Part shown: positions 7,759 through 16,411 of the stretch, in pieces
Layout of the letters: each line of letters opens with the position of its first letter
Position numbering within the stretch: position 1 is the stretch's first letter
NCBI GenBank assembly: GCA_900465915.1
Contig: UBKJ01000007.1
Location: 1 to 64,000, forward strand
From: Hyphomicrobiales bacterium
GTDB taxonomy: Bacteria; Pseudomonadota; Alphaproteobacteria; Rhizobiales; Rhizobiaceae
DNA length: 64,000 nucleotides
Reading direction: 5' to 3'
Position numbers and translations under genes: made by a program
The notes under the pieces: generated by a model
Databases searched by the model: none
What the model was told of the DNA's origin: nothing
Seen by the model: the letters and a program-made list of their open reading frames with translations, nothing else

Positions 7759-8331
7759 TCAATAGTTCTCGTGCTCTTCCTCGACGCGGCGCGGCGCGCG
7801 CTCGGCCGGGTCGCGGCCGATTTCCGGCTTGAGCGAGACGAGGTCGATGAAATGGTCGGCCTGACGGCGCAGGTCGTCCGAGATCATCGCCGGCTGCGTG
7901 GTCAGCGTCGAGACGACCGAGACCTTGCGGCCCTTGCGCTGCAGGGCCTCGACCAGCGAGCGGAAGTCGCCGTCGCCGGAGAAGATGACGAAATGGTCCA
8001 CCGTGTCGGTGAGCTGCATGGCGTCGACCGTCAGCTCGATGTCCATGTTGCCCTTGACCTTGCGGCGGCCGGTGGAGTCGGTGAATTCCTTGGCGGCCTT
8101 GGTGACGACCTTGTAGCCGTTATAGTCGAGCCAGTCGATCAGCGGGCGGATGGACGAATATTCCTGGTCCTCGACCAGCGCCGTGTAATAATAGGCGCGC
8201 AAAAGGTAGCCGCGCTTCTGGAAGGCCTTCAGCAGCTTGCGGTAGTCGATGTCGAAACCGAGCGTCTTGGAGGCGGCGTAGAGGTTGGCGCCGTCGATGA
8301 AAAGGGCGATCTTTTCGCGGGGATCGAACAT
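7759..8331 (-). CDS. NYN-domain (LabA/DUF88) putative nuclease
   Basis: Protein of 190 residues, almost all one NYN domain, a PIN-like fold related to LabA and DUF88 proteins. Conserved acidic positions are visible in IALFIDGANLY near residue 11, KGNMDIELTVDA near residue 95 and FVIFSGDGDFRSLV near residue 118. These are the three acidic clusters expected to bind metal. Such proteins are thought to be RNases or RNA-binding regulators; the target is unknown. The C-terminal 25 residues are charged and probably disordered. It lies 30 bases upstream of the uracil-DNA glycosylase gene on the same strand, so an operon is likely. Confidence 0.85.
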   Translation of the reverse strand: MFDPREKIALFIDGANLYAASKTLGFDIDYRKLLKAFQKRGYLLRAYYYTALVEDQEYSSIRPLIDWLDYNGYKVVTKAAKEFTDSTGRRKVKGNMDIELTVDAMQLTDTVDHFVIFSGDGDFRSLVEALQRKGRKVSVVSTLTTQPAMISDDLRRQADHFIDLVSLKPEIGRDPAERAPRRVEEEHENY

Positions 8332-8738
8332 CTTTTAATATACCCACTCTACGGCCGGCCGGCGGGTGGCCCGGCGGCCGCGTATTCCGATTGTGTCCTG
8401 GACGACGTATGGCTTTTTGAAAATACCAGCGGCGTTATTGCGTTCTAAGGATATCCGATAGAAAAACAAGCAATCTGCGGTTGTTATTTCGGTAAAAATC
8501 GCGTTATCCGGCGCGGTTTTCTGGCGCGCGCCGGTCAAAGGAAAGTGAATATTGTACCATTTTGAACCTCGCCATGTTTACGAAAGTCGACATCTGCGCG
8601 TCATATGTCATGAATGTGCGACGGATGTGCGTCAAACGGGCGGAAGGGCGGGGCGTTCGGTTTTGCTTGTAATTTCGCGCCGCAGGCGCTATGTGCAGGG
8701 AAAATTCCGCACAGCTTGAGATATGAAAGGGACCGTGC
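8332..8738. other. Divergent intergenic region between the NYN gene and rpoZ
   Basis: 407 bases, AT-richer than the surroundings, with no convincing gene. It carries the rpoZ promoter (listed separately) and presumably that of the NYN gene. A 32-codon ORF at 8574-8672 lacks a ribosome site and overlaps the rpoZ -35 box, so it is not called. Confidence 0.6.
8666..8694 (+). promoter_or_regulatory. rpoZ promoter
   Basis: CTTGTA (8666-8671), 17 bases, CTATGT (8689-8694). This fits the rhizobial housekeeping sigma consensus CTTGAC-N17-CTATAT well. The expected start site lies about 40 bases before the rpoZ ATG. Confidence 0.65.
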
Positions 8739-9143
8739 ATGGCCCGCGTTACCGTTGAGGATTGCGTAGACAAGGTCGAGAACCGCTTCGAGCTGGTTCT
8801 CCTGGCCGGTCACCGCGCCCGCCAGATCTCCCAGGGCGCGCAGATCACCGTCGACCGCGACAACGACAAGAATCCCGTCGTGGCGCTGCGTGAGATCGCC
8901 GACGAGACGCTCTCGCCGGACGACCTCAAGGAAGACCTGATCCACTCGCTGCAGAAGCATGTCGAGGTCGACGAGCCCGAGGCCGCCGCCCCCGCGCAGA
9001 TCGCCAGCGCCTCCGACGAGCTGGCCGAGGGCATCGCCGACGCCGGCGAGGAGGACGTGGTCGCCTTCGACCGCATGTCGGAGGAAGAGCTTCTGGCCGG
9101 CATCGAAGGCCTGGTCGCGCCGGAAAAGAACGACGACTTCTGA
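8739..9143 (+). CDS. rpoZ: RNA polymerase omega subunit
   Basis: Protein of 134 residues. The N-terminal 60 residues carry the omega signature ([34 protein letters not shown]), which helps assemble and stabilise the beta-prime subunit and forms part of one ppGpp site in other proteobacteria. The C-terminal half is the long acidic extension usual in Hyphomicrobiales. It has its own promoter and a very strong terminator, so it is probably a single-gene transcript even though the (p)ppGpp synthetase gene follows, as in many proteobacteria. Confidence 0.96.
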   Translation: MARVTVEDCVDKVENRFELVLLAGHRARQISQGAQITVDRDNDKNPVVALREIADETLSPDDLKEDLIHSLQKHVEVDEPEAAAPAQIASASDELAEGIADAGEEDVVAFDRMSEEELLAGIEGLVAPEKNDDF

Positions 9144-9169
9144 TTTTCCGCCCTTCGGGTCGGTTTTCG

Positions 9170-9206
9170 CATGCGCTGCGGCTTTTCAGCCGCAGCGCAT
9201 GTTTTT
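9170..9206 (+). terminator. Rho-independent terminator of rpoZ
   Basis: Perfect 14-bp stem (9170-9183 with 9188-9201; arm CATGCGCTGCGGCT), 4-base loop, then TTTTT. One of the strongest terminators in the window. Confidence 0.93.
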
Positions 9207-9265
9207 GTGCGCGCCCTGCGCATGAAACGCTTGCCGGAAGCGATTTTCTGAAGGAAATTAATCCT

Positions 9266-9293
9266 GTTGTCAGAGAAACGGCCTTAACTATCG
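9266..9293 (+). promoter_or_regulatory. Candidate promoter of the rsh-pyrE transcript
   Basis: GTTGTC (9266-9271), 16 bases, CTATCG (9288-9293), between the rpoZ terminator and the rsh start. Moderate match to CTTGAC-N17-CTATAT. Confidence 0.4.
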
Positions 9294-9378
9294 CCAGATG
9301 TTCGCTTTTTGCGGACGGCGCGGTCAAGATGCCCCGACTTTGATATGTCCGGTTCGGGTTGCGAAGGAGTCGCCGTCG

Positions 9379-11622
9379 ATGATGCGCCAGTATGAGCTTG
9401 TGGAGCGGGTCCAGCGATACAAGCCCGATGTCAACGAGGCGCTTCTCAACAAGGCCTATGTCTACGCCATGCAGAAGCACGGCAGCCAGAAGCGCGCCTC
9501 GGGCGATCCTTATTTCTCGCATCCGCTCGAAGTGGCCGCCATCCTCACCGACATGCATCTCGACGAGGCGACCATCGCCATCGCGCTTCTGCACGACACC
9601 ATCGAGGACACCACCGCCACCCGCGCCGAGATCGACCAGCTCTTCGGGCCGGAGATCGGCAAGCTGGTCGAGGGCCTGACCAAGCTCAAGAAGCTCGACC
9701 TCGTCTCCAAGAAGGCGGTGCAGGCGGAGAACCTGCGCAAGCTGCTGCTGGCCATTTCCGAGGACGTGCGCGTGCTCCTGGTCAAGCTCGCCGACCGCCT
9801 CCACAACATGCGCACGCTCGGCGTCATGCGCGAGGACAAGCGCCTGCGCATCGCCGAGGAGACGATGGACATCTATGCGCCGCTCGCCGGCCGCATGGGC
9901 ATGCAGGACATGCGCGAGGAGCTGGAGGAGCTGGCCTTCCGCTACATCAATCCCGACGCCTGGCGCGCCGTGACCGACCGCCTGGCCGAGCTTCTGGAAA
10001 AGAATCGCGGCCTGCTGCAGAAGATCGAGAAGGATCTTTCCGAGATCTTCGAGAAGAACGGCGTCAAGGCCAGCGTCAAGAGCCGCCAGAAGAAGCCGTG
10101 GTCGGTGTTCCGCAAGATGGAGACCAAGGGGCTGTCCTTCGAGCAGCTTTCCGACATCTTCGGCTTCCGCGTCATGGTCGACACGCTGCAGGACTGCTAT
10201 CGCGCGCTGGGGCTGATCCACACGACATGGTCCATGGTGCCGGGGCGGTTCAAGGACTATATCTCGACGCCCAAGCAGAACGATTACCGCTCCATCCACA
10301 CCACCATCATCGGACCGTCGCGCCAGCGCATCGAATTGCAGATCCGCACCCGCGAGATGGACGAGATCGCCGAATTCGGCGTTGCGGCGCACTCCATCTA
10401 CAAGGATCGCGGCAGCGCCAGCAATCCGCACAAGATCTCCACCGAGACCAACGCCTACGCCTGGCTGCGCCAGACCATCGAGCAGCTTTCCGAGGGCGAC
10501 AACCCGGAGGAGTTTCTCGAACACACCAAGCTGGAGCTGTTCCAGGACCAGGTCTTCTGCTTCACGCCCAAGGGCCGGCTCATCGCGCTGCCGCGCGGCG
10601 CGACGCCGATCGACTTCGCCTATGCGGTCCATACCGACATCGGCGACAGCTGCGTCGGCGCCAAGGTCAACGGCCGCATCATGCCGCTGATGACGGAATT
10701 GAAGAACGGCGACGAGGTCGACATCATCCGCTCCAAGGCGCAGGTGCCGCCGGCGGCGTGGGAATCCATCGTCGCCACCGGCAAGGCGCGCGCCGCCATC
10801 CGCCGCGCCACCCGCTCGGCGGTGCGCAAGCAATATTCCGGCCTCGGCGTGCGCATCCTCGAACGCGCCTTCGAGCGCGCCGGCAAGACCTTCAGCAAGG
10901 ACATCGTCAAGCCGGTGCTGCCGCGGCTGGCGCGCAAGGATGTGGAGGACGTGCTGGCCGCCGTCGGGCGCGGCGAGCTGCCGTCCTCGGACGTGGTCAA
11001 GGCGGTCTATCCCGACTATCAGGACACCCGCGTCACCAGCCAGAACCATCCCGCCAAATCGGGCGAGAAGGGCTGGTTCAACATCCAGAACGCCGCCGGC
11101 ATGATCTTCAAGGTGCCGGAGGGCGAGAGCACCGGCGAAAGCAAGGGCGAGGGCGAGACCAAGCCCGAGCGCAAGGCGCTGCCGATCCGCGGCGCCAATT
11201 CCGACCTGCCGGTGCGCTTCGCGCCCGAGGGCGCGGTGCCGGGCGACCGCATCGTCGGCATCCTGCAGCCGGGCGCGGGCATCACCATCTATCCGATCCA
11301 GTCGCCGGCGCTGACCGCCTATGACGACCAGCCCGAGCGCTGGATCGACGTGCGCTGGGACATCGACGGCGAGATGAAGGAGCGTTTCCCCGCCCGCATC
11401 TCCGTCTCGGCCATCAATTCGCCCGGCTCGCTGGCCGAGATCGCCCAGATCGTCGCCGCCAACGACGCCAATATCGACAATCTCTCCATGGTGCGCACCG
11501 CGCCCGACTTTACCGAAATGATGATCGACGTGGCGGTGTGGGACCTCAAGCACCTCAACCGCATCATTTCCCAATTGAAGGAAAGCGCCTGCGTCAGCGG
11601 CGCCAAGCGCGTGAACGGATAG
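9379..11622 (+). CDS. rsh: Bifunctional (p)ppGpp synthetase/hydrolase Rsh
   Basis: Protein of 747 residues. The ATG at 9379 has AAGGAG 9 bases upstream; the following ATG at 9382 is an alternative. It makes and degrades the alarmone (p)ppGpp and is usually the only long RelA/SpoT homologue in this order. Domains in order: HD hydrolase (H48, H72-D73 and ED in LLHDTIEDT), so hydrolysis should be active; synthetase domain with FGFRVMVDT and the NDYRSIHTT loop near residue 303; TGS domain around 390-450; helical and linker regions with a Gly/Glu/Ser-rich stretch near 575-600; and a C-terminal ACT domain. pyrE follows after 7 bases, so the two are probably co-transcribed. Confidence 0.96.
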   Translation: MMRQYELVERVQRYKPDVNEALLNKAYVYAMQKHGSQKRASGDPYFSHPLEVAAILTDMHLDEATIAIALLHDTIEDTTATRAEIDQLFGPEIGKLVEGLTKLKKLDLVSKKAVQAENLRKLLLAISEDVRVLLVKLADRLHNMRTLGVMREDKRLRIAEETMDIYAPLAGRMGMQDMREELEELAFRYINPDAWRAVTDRLAELLEKNRGLLQKIEKDLSEIFEKNGVKASVKSRQKKPWSVFRKMETKGLSFEQLSDIFGFRVMVDTLQDCYRALGLIHTTWSMVPGRFKDYISTPKQNDYRSIHTTIIGPSRQRIELQIRTREMDEIAEFGVAAHSIYKDRGSASNPHKISTETNAYAWLRQTIEQLSEGDNPEEFLEHTKLELFQDQVFCFTPKGRLIALPRGATPIDFAYAVHTDIGDSCVGAKVNGRIMPLMTELKNGDEVDIIRSKAQVPPAAWESIVATGKARAAIRRATRSAVRKQYSGLGVRILERAFERAGKTFSKDIVKPVLPRLARKDVEDVLAAVGRGELPSSDVVKAVYPDYQDTRVTSQNHPAKSGEKGWFNIQNAAGMIFKVPEGESTGESKGEGETKPERKALPIRGANSDLPVRFAPEGAVPGDRIVGILQPGAGITIYPIQSPALTAYDDQPERWIDVRWDIDGEMKERFPARISVSAINSPGSLAEIAQIVAANDANIDNLSMVRTAPDFTEMMIDVAVWDLKHLNRIISQLKESACVSGAKRVNG

Positions 11623-11629
11623 GAACAGC

Positions 11630-12208
11630 ATGAACACCGAAGACGTATTGGCCGTCTTCCGCGAGGCGGGAGCGATTCTGGAAGGCCATTTCATCCTCAC
11701 CTCGGGCCTGCGCAGCCCCATCTTCCTGCAGAAGGCGCGCGTCTTCATGCACGCCGACAAGACCGAGAAGCTGTGCAGGGCGCTGGCCGAGAAAATCCGC
11801 GCCGCCGGCTTGGGCCGCATCGATTATGTGGTCGGCCCGGCCATCGGCGGCCTGATCCCGTCCTACGAGACCTCGCGCCATCTCGGCGTGCCCTCGGTCT
11901 GGGTCGAGCGCGAGAACGGCGTCTTCCGCCTGCGCCGCTTCGAGGTGCCGAAGGGCGCGCGCGTCGTCATCGTCGAGGACATCGTCACCACCGGCCTGTC
12001 GATCCGCGAGACCATCGCCTGCATGAACGACCTCGGCGTCGAGGTTCTGGCCGCGGCCTGCATCGTCGACCGCTCCGCCGGCAAGGCCGACGTCGGCGCG
12101 CCGCTGATCGCTTTGGCCGAATACGAGGTCCCGGCCTATCCGGCCGACGACCTGCCGCCGGAATTGGCCGCGATTCCCGCCGTCAAGCCGGGCAGCCGCA
12201 ACATCTGA
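11630..12208 (+). CDS. pyrE: Orotate phosphoribosyltransferase
   Basis: Protein of 192 residues. It transfers phosphoribose from PRPP to orotate, giving OMP in pyrimidine synthesis. The PRPP-binding loop is [12 protein letters not shown] at residues 111-122, and the N-terminal [12 protein letters not shown] and the VVGPAIGG segment are typical of the longer alphaproteobacterial form. It lies 7 bases after rsh with AGGAACAG before the ATG. Linkage of rsh and pyrE is common in this order. Confidence 0.96.
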   Translation: MNTEDVLAVFREAGAILEGHFILTSGLRSPIFLQKARVFMHADKTEKLCRALAEKIRAAGLGRIDYVVGPAIGGLIPSYETSRHLGVPSVWVERENGVFRLRRFEVPKGARVVIVEDIVTTGLSIRETIACMNDLGVEVLAAACIVDRSAGKADVGAPLIALAEYEVPAYPADDLPPELAAIPAVKPGSRNI

Positions 12209-12289
12209 CCGTCGGCGCGCCCGCGATCCGCGGGCCGCGAAATAGGGTGCTTAAAGGCGGAGGCAAGTCCGCGCGATCCGGCGCGCGCA

Positions 12290-12307
12290 CGAAAAAGTGA
12301 TTTTTCG
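12290..12307. repeat. Perfect short inverted repeat downstream of pyrE
   Basis: CGAAAAA, loop GTGA, TTTTTCG, 82 bases after the pyrE stop and 32 bases before the candidate fnrN promoter. It could be a weak terminator of rsh-pyrE or an operator; there is no T run after it. Confidence 0.35.
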
Positions 12308-12338
12308 ACCCCATTTACAGCCCTGCGGCGAAATTGTG

Positions 12339-12367
12339 CTTTGCGCTTCGCCGCAGGTTGCCTAACT
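12339..12367 (+). promoter_or_regulatory. Candidate promoter of fnrN
   Basis: CTTTGC (12339-12344), 17 bases, CTAACT (12362-12367). No TTGAT-N4-ATCAA box is found near it, so autoregulation by FnrN is not supported here. Confidence 0.4.
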
Positions 12368-12431
12368 TAGAGGCACGGCGGATGGTCCCGCCGGCCGGCT
12401 TTCGCCGATCCACGTTTCGGGGTCCCTCATC

Positions 12432-13178
12432 GTGCCAGTCGCGCCTCTCGCCTTCGACCGTAAGCCTCACCGCGCGCCCTGCGGCGTCTGCGCGGAATGC
12501 GACGTGCGGCGCATGGCGGTCTGCGCCGCTCTGGACGACGGCGACCTCGGCCTGCTCGAAGCCATCATGAGCTCGCGCAAGCTCGACGCCAACGAGATGC
12601 TGATCGAGGCGGGCGAGCCGAAGCGCAGGGTGTTCAGCCTCACCTCCGGCATGTTGCGCGTCTATTCCTCGCTGCCGGACGGCCGCCGCCAGATCGCGGG
12701 CTTTCTCTTCCCGGGCGACTATATCGGCCTCGCCGACGACGAGGTCTATTCGCAGACGGCCGAGGCGGTGACGCCCTCGGTGCTCTGCGCCTTCTCCGCC
12801 CGCGAGATGGAAGACCTGATGGAGCGCTTTCCGCGCCTCAAGGAAAAATTGCACCAGATGACGCGGGCGGCCCTGCGCGCCGCGCGCGACAGCCAGCTCG
12901 TGCTGGGCCGGCTGGCGCCGGTGGAGAAGCTCGCGAGCTTCCTCCTCGTGCTCTCGGCGCGGGCCGAGGCGCGCGGCGAGCCGGCCAATCCGGTGCACCT
13001 GGCCATGAACCGCACCGACATCGCCGATTATCTCGGCCTCACCATCGAGACGGTCAGCCGCAGCTTCACCAAATTGAAGACGCAAGGGCTCATCCACCTG
13101 CCCGACGCCAACACGGTCGAAATCCTCTCCCCCCGCGCGCTCGCCGCCGTCGCCGCCATGGACGCGGGCGCGTTCTAA
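12432..13178 (+). CDS. fnrN: FNR-type oxygen-sensing transcription regulator (FnrN)
   Basis: Protein of 248 residues with a GTG start at 12432. Cysteines C17, C20, C23 and C31 at the N-terminus plus C119 (TPSVLCAF) supply the ligands expected of an oxygen-labile [4Fe-4S] cluster. A cyclic-nucleotide-binding-like beta roll (about 40-130) and a long dimer helix follow. The winged helix has recognition segment DYLGLTIETVSRSFTKL near residue 200, containing the E--SR pattern that reads TTGAT half sites. It should activate microaerobic and anaerobic genes, and a perfect FNR box lies before the next gene, hemN. A copy of a dispersed repeat begins 2 bases after the stop codon. Confidence 0.92.
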   Translation: MPVAPLAFDRKPHRAPCGVCAECDVRRMAVCAALDDGDLGLLEAIMSSRKLDANEMLIEAGEPKRRVFSLTSGMLRVYSSLPDGRRQIAGFLFPGDYIGLADDEVYSQTAEAVTPSVLCAFSAREMEDLMERFPRLKEKLHQMTRAALRAARDSQLVLGRLAPVEKLASFLLVLSARAEARGEPANPVHLAMNRTDIADYLGLTIETVSRSFTKLKTQGLIHLPDANTVEILSPRALAAVAAMDAGAF

Positions 13179-13179
13179 A

Positions 13180-13223
13180 GCATTTCCAGCGAAAGTGCGA
13201 AGCGGTTTCGCGTAGGATAATGC
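13180..13223 (+). repeat. Dispersed palindromic repeat, copy A
   Basis: Outer arms GCATT (13180-13184) and AATGC (13219-13223). The inner stem is GCGAAA with TTTCGC around the core GTGCGAAGCGG. The core is identical to that of copy B (46331-46341), while the inner stem bases differ but still pair. It starts 2 bases after the fnrN stop codon. Confidence 0.75.
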
Positions 13224-13344
13224 GTAAAACAAATAGATAGAGCGGCTCCAGCGCCTTTCGCAGCCGAACGGGACCATTCGGCGTCGCATGAATGCGGCGT
13301 AAAAAGAGCGCTCTAGGCGGAATTTTTCGCCAGAAACCGTCCTG

Positions 13345-13358
13345 TTGATCCAAATCAA
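13345..13358 (+). promoter_or_regulatory. FNR/FixK box (anaerobox) upstream of hemN
   Basis: TTGAT-CCAA-ATCAA, a perfect match to the consensus TTGAT-N4-ATCAA. The regulator gene fnrN is immediately upstream. Activation of hemN by low oxygen through FnrN is the established arrangement in rhizobia. Confidence 0.88.
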
Positions 13359-13622
13359 TGCGGCTTCCCGATCCGTCCTTTATCCATCCATCATGAAGAA
13401 CGCGGGCGTGAAATCGCGCCGCGGGATTTTTGGGGAAACGAGGTGGATAGGTGCTGACGTGGCGGGAATCAACAGGATCGGCTGTCATTCATGCGGGCTT
13501 CCGTGCCGCATCACGCCGTCCTGTCCGCCCGGCTGCCCTTTCGCGCAAAACCGCGCGCAGCTTGGCCGTGTCCGGGCCGGCCGCGCTTCGCCCGAGCGCG
13601 TCGATCGCCGCATGGAGGCGTC

Positions 13623-14957
13623 ATGCGTGAAGAAGCGATAAGGCGCTACGCCGCGCTGGCGGTTCCGCGCTACACCTCCTTTCCGACGGCGGCCGATTTC
13701 CAGCCCGCGACCGAAGAGACCACGCGCCGCTGGCTGCGCCAGATCGGCCCGGACGAGCACGTCTCGCTCTATATCCACGTGCCCTATTGCCGCGAGATCT
13801 GCCATTATTGCGGCTGCCACGCCAAGATGGCGGTGCGCGACGAGGTGGTGGCCAATTTCGTCGAGTCGCTGTTGAGCGAGATCGAGACGGCGGCCACGAG
13901 CCTCAGCGCCCGGCCGCGCGTGATGCATCTGCACTGGGGCGGCGGCACGCCGTCCATCCTCGGCGGCTGGCAGTTCATGGGCGTGCTGTCGGCGCTGCGC
14001 TCGGCCTTCGATTTCGATCCCGCCATGGAGCACGCCATCGAGCTCGACCCGCGCACGGTGACGCCGGAGCTGGTCCATGCGCTGGCCGTGATGGGCGTCA
14101 ACCGCGCCAGCTTGGGCGTGCAGGACGTCGACCCGGAGGTGCAGCGCGCCATCGGCCGCGTGCAGCCGGTGGAGAAGGTGGCCGAGGCCGTGCGCCTACT
14201 GCGCGGCGCGGGCATCGAAAAGCTCAATTTCGACCTGATCTACGGCCTGCCGCTGCAGACCGTCGAGACGCTGCGCCGCACCTGCGCCACCGTGGCCGAG
14301 CTGCGCCCCGACCGCGTCGCCTGCTACGGCTACGCGCATCTGCCGCAGCGCCGCGCCAACCAGCGCCTGATCGACGCGGCGCTGCTGCCCGACGCCGACG
14401 CGCGCTTTGCGCAGGCGCAAGCCGTGGCCGAATGCTTCGCCGCCATGGGCTACGCGCCGATCGGCATCGACCATTTCGCCCTGCCGGACGACGCGCTGGC
14501 CGAAGCGGCGCGGCAGGGGACGCTGCACCGCAATTTCCAGGGCTACACCGACGACCGCTGCCAGACGCTGATCGGCTTCGGCCCGTCCTCGATCTCGCAA
14601 TTCTCCGGCGGCTATGCGCAGAACGTGGCCGATATCGGCCAGTATCGCCGCCGCGTCGCCAATGGCGAGCTGCCCACCGCGCGCGGCTACGTCATGCGCG
14701 AGAACGACAGCCTGCGCGCGGCGGTGATCACGCGGCTGATGTGCAATTTCGAGGTCGACCTCAACGCGGTCGCCCCGGAGGCCAATTTCTCCGACGAGCT
14801 GGCGCTGCTGCGGCCGCTCGCCGCCGACGGGCTGGTGGAGGTGCGCGACGGGCTGATCCGCGCCACCCGCAGCGGCCGGCCGCTGATCCGGCTGATCGCC
14901 GCCGCCTTCGACGAGTTCCGCAGGGAGAGCATGCACGGCTTCAGCTACGCCGTGTGA
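13623..14957 (+). CDS. hemN: Oxygen-independent coproporphyrinogen III dehydrogenase
   Basis: Protein of 444 residues. The ATG at 13623 is preceded by GGAGG and gives the family start MREEAIRRYAALAVPRYTSF. It is a radical-SAM enzyme with cysteines C56, C60 and C63 (PYCREICHYC) binding the cluster, plus C65. It converts coproporphyrinogen III to protoporphyrinogen IX without oxygen. The GGGTPS motif for SAM binding and the HemN C-terminal domain are present. The FNR box upstream predicts expression under oxygen limitation. It converges on the fsr gene with a shared hairpin between them. Confidence 0.95.
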   Translation: MREEAIRRYAALAVPRYTSFPTAADFQPATEETTRRWLRQIGPDEHVSLYIHVPYCREICHYCGCHAKMAVRDEVVANFVESLLSEIETAATSLSARPRVMHLHWGGGTPSILGGWQFMGVLSALRSAFDFDPAMEHAIELDPRTVTPELVHALAVMGVNRASLGVQDVDPEVQRAIGRVQPVEKVAEAVRLLRGAGIEKLNFDLIYGLPLQTVETLRRTCATVAELRPDRVACYGYAHLPQRRANQRLIDAALLPDADARFAQAQAVAECFAAMGYAPIGIDHFALPDDALAEAARQGTLHRNFQGYTDDRCQTLIGFGPSSISQFSGGYAQNVADIGQYRRRVANGELPTARGYVMRENDSLRAAVITRLMCNFEVDLNAVAPEANFSDELALLRPLAADGLVEVRDGLIRATRSGRPLIRLIAAAFDEFRRESMHGFSYAV

Positions 14958-14999
14958 ATGAATTGCCGCTGACCCGGCCGTCAAAGGTCAACGGCATTA

Positions 15000-15041
15000 G
15001 AAGCGCCGCACGTTGGGGGACGTGTGGCGCTTCGCCTTTTT
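15000..15041. terminator. Bidirectional terminator between hemN and fsr
   Basis: A 14-bp stem with one G-T pair (15000-15013 with 15020-15033; arm GAAGCGCCGCACGT), followed by GCCTTTTTC on the plus strand. It sits between two convergent genes and probably serves both, although the minus-strand T run is weak. Confidence 0.65.
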
Positions 15042-16261
15042 CAGGCCTGCCGGCGCTTTTCGAGCTTCGGCAGGAACACCGCCAGAAGCCCCAGCAGCGG
15101 CAGGTAGGAGCAGATCTGGTAGACGAAGTCGATGCCCTTCTCGTCGGCCACCACGCCCAGCACGGCGGCCGCGATGCCCGCCACGCCGAAGGCGAAGCCG
15201 AAGAACAGGCCCGACACCATGCCCACCCGTCCGGGCAGCAATTCCTGCGCGAAGACGATGATCGCCGGGAAGGCCGAGGCCAGGATGAAGCCGATGATCA
15301 CCGTCAGCACCGCCGTCACGCCGAGACTGGCGTAGGGCAGGGCCAGCGTGAAGGGCAGCACGCCGAGGATCGACACCCAGATCACCTTGCGCGCGCCGAT
15401 GCGGTCGCCGATGGGGCCGCCCAGGATCGTGCCCGCCGCCACCGCGCCCAGGAACAGGAACAGCAGCAATTGCGAGGTCCGCACCGACACGCCGAAATGA
15501 TGGATCGTGTAGAAGGTGTAGTAGCTGGTCAGGCTCGCGAGGTAGATATATTTGGCGAAGATCAGCAGGATCAGCACCGTCAGCGTGGCGATCACCTGCT
15601 TGCGCGGCAGCGGCAGCGTGGTGTCGGCCTTGGGCCGGCGGGCGTTGGCGAGGCGGTAGCGCTGGTACCAGCTTCCCACGTGCCAGAGCAGCACCATGCC
15701 GGCCAGCGCCGCCACCGAGAACCACGACACCGAGATCTGGCCGAAGGGCAGCACCACGAAGGCGGCGAGCAGCGGCCCGATCGACGAGCCGAAATTGCCG
15801 CCGACCTGGAACAGCGACTGCGCGAAGCCGTGCCGCCCGCCCGAGGCGAGCCGCGCCACGCGCGCCGCTTCCGGGTGGAACACCGACGAGCCCGAGCCGA
15901 CGCAGGCGGCGCCCAAAAGCAGCATCGTATAATGATGCGCGGTGGCGAGCAGGATCAGCCCCACAAGCGTGCAGCCCATGCCGAAGGGCAGCGAATAGGG
16001 CATCGGCTTGCGGTCGGTATAGACGCCGACGATGGGCTGCAGCACCGAGGCCGTCATCTGGAAGGTGAAGGTCAGAAGGCCGATCTGCCAGAAGGACAGG
16101 CTGTAATTGTCCTTCAGCATCGGATAGATGGCCGGAAGCAGCGACTGCATCATGTCGTTGAGGAAATGGGCCATGCTGGTGGCCAGGATGATGCTCAGGA
16201 CGGTTCCGTCCGCGCTGGGCGTGCTGCTGTTCGATGGCTGCCTGGCGGCGCTCATGCTCAT
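15041..16261 (-). CDS. fsr: MFS efflux transporter, fosmidomycin-resistance (Fsr) type
   Basis: Protein of 406 residues from the ATG at 16261 (GGAG upstream), with about 12 transmembrane segments. Family signs include the first helix with ATSMAHFLNDMMQSLLPAIYP, which is highly typical of Fsr, the MFS loop GVYTDRKPMP, and a second half starting near VIATLTVLILLIFAKYIYL. Members pump out fosmidomycin and unrelated small molecules; the natural substrate is unknown. It is divergent from an AraC-type gene 150 bases away, a likely local regulator. Note that the MFS charge motif in loop 2-3 reads TDRKPMP. Confidence 0.9.
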   Translation of the reverse strand: MSMSAARQPSNSSTPSADGTVLSIILATSMAHFLNDMMQSLLPAIYPMLKDNYSLSFWQIGLLTFTFQMTASVLQPIVGVYTDRKPMPYSLPFGMGCTLVGLILLATAHHYTMLLLGAACVGSGSSVFHPEAARVARLASGGRHGFAQSLFQVGGNFGSSIGPLLAAFVVLPFGQISVSWFSVAALAGMVLLWHVGSWYQRYRLANARRPKADTTLPLPRKQVIATLTVLILLIFAKYIYLASLTSYYTFYTIHHFGVSVRTSQLLLFLFLGAVAAGTILGGPIGDRIGARKVIWVSILGVLPFTLALPYASLGVTAVLTVIIGFILASAFPAIIVFAQELLPGRVGMVSGLFFGFAFGVAGIAAAVLGVVADEKGIDFVYQICSYLPLLGLLAVFLPKLEKRRQA

Positions 16262-16411
16262 GATGGGACTCCGATGGTGATGCGGTTCCGCGCCGAAGCC
16301 GCGCCTGCGGGCGGCGCGGAAACCGGATCGCACCATAGGACGGTTGCCTCGCGCCCGCTTTCGTGATTTGGTCCAAAGCTATCGCGACTGGGCCAGAATT
16401 ATGAGCCGATC

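Larger units (their letters stand above)
13179..13622. other. Intergenic region between fnrN and hemN
   Basis: 444 bases without a supportable gene. It holds repeat copy A (13180-13223), then an AT-richer spacer, a perfect FNR box at 13345-13358 and about 265 bases of leader before the hemN start chosen here. An in-frame ATG at 13491 would lengthen HemN by 44 residues, but these do not match the family. Confidence 0.6.

Noticed and set aside
8574..8672. 32-codon ORF in the rpoZ upstream region
   Set aside because: No Shine-Dalgarno; its end overlaps the likely rpoZ -35 box.
8926..11820. 964-codon minus-strand reading frame opposite rpoZ and rsh
   Set aside because: His/Gly/Arg/Leu-rich composition with no domain; it spans two terminated plus-strand genes and their intergenic DNA.
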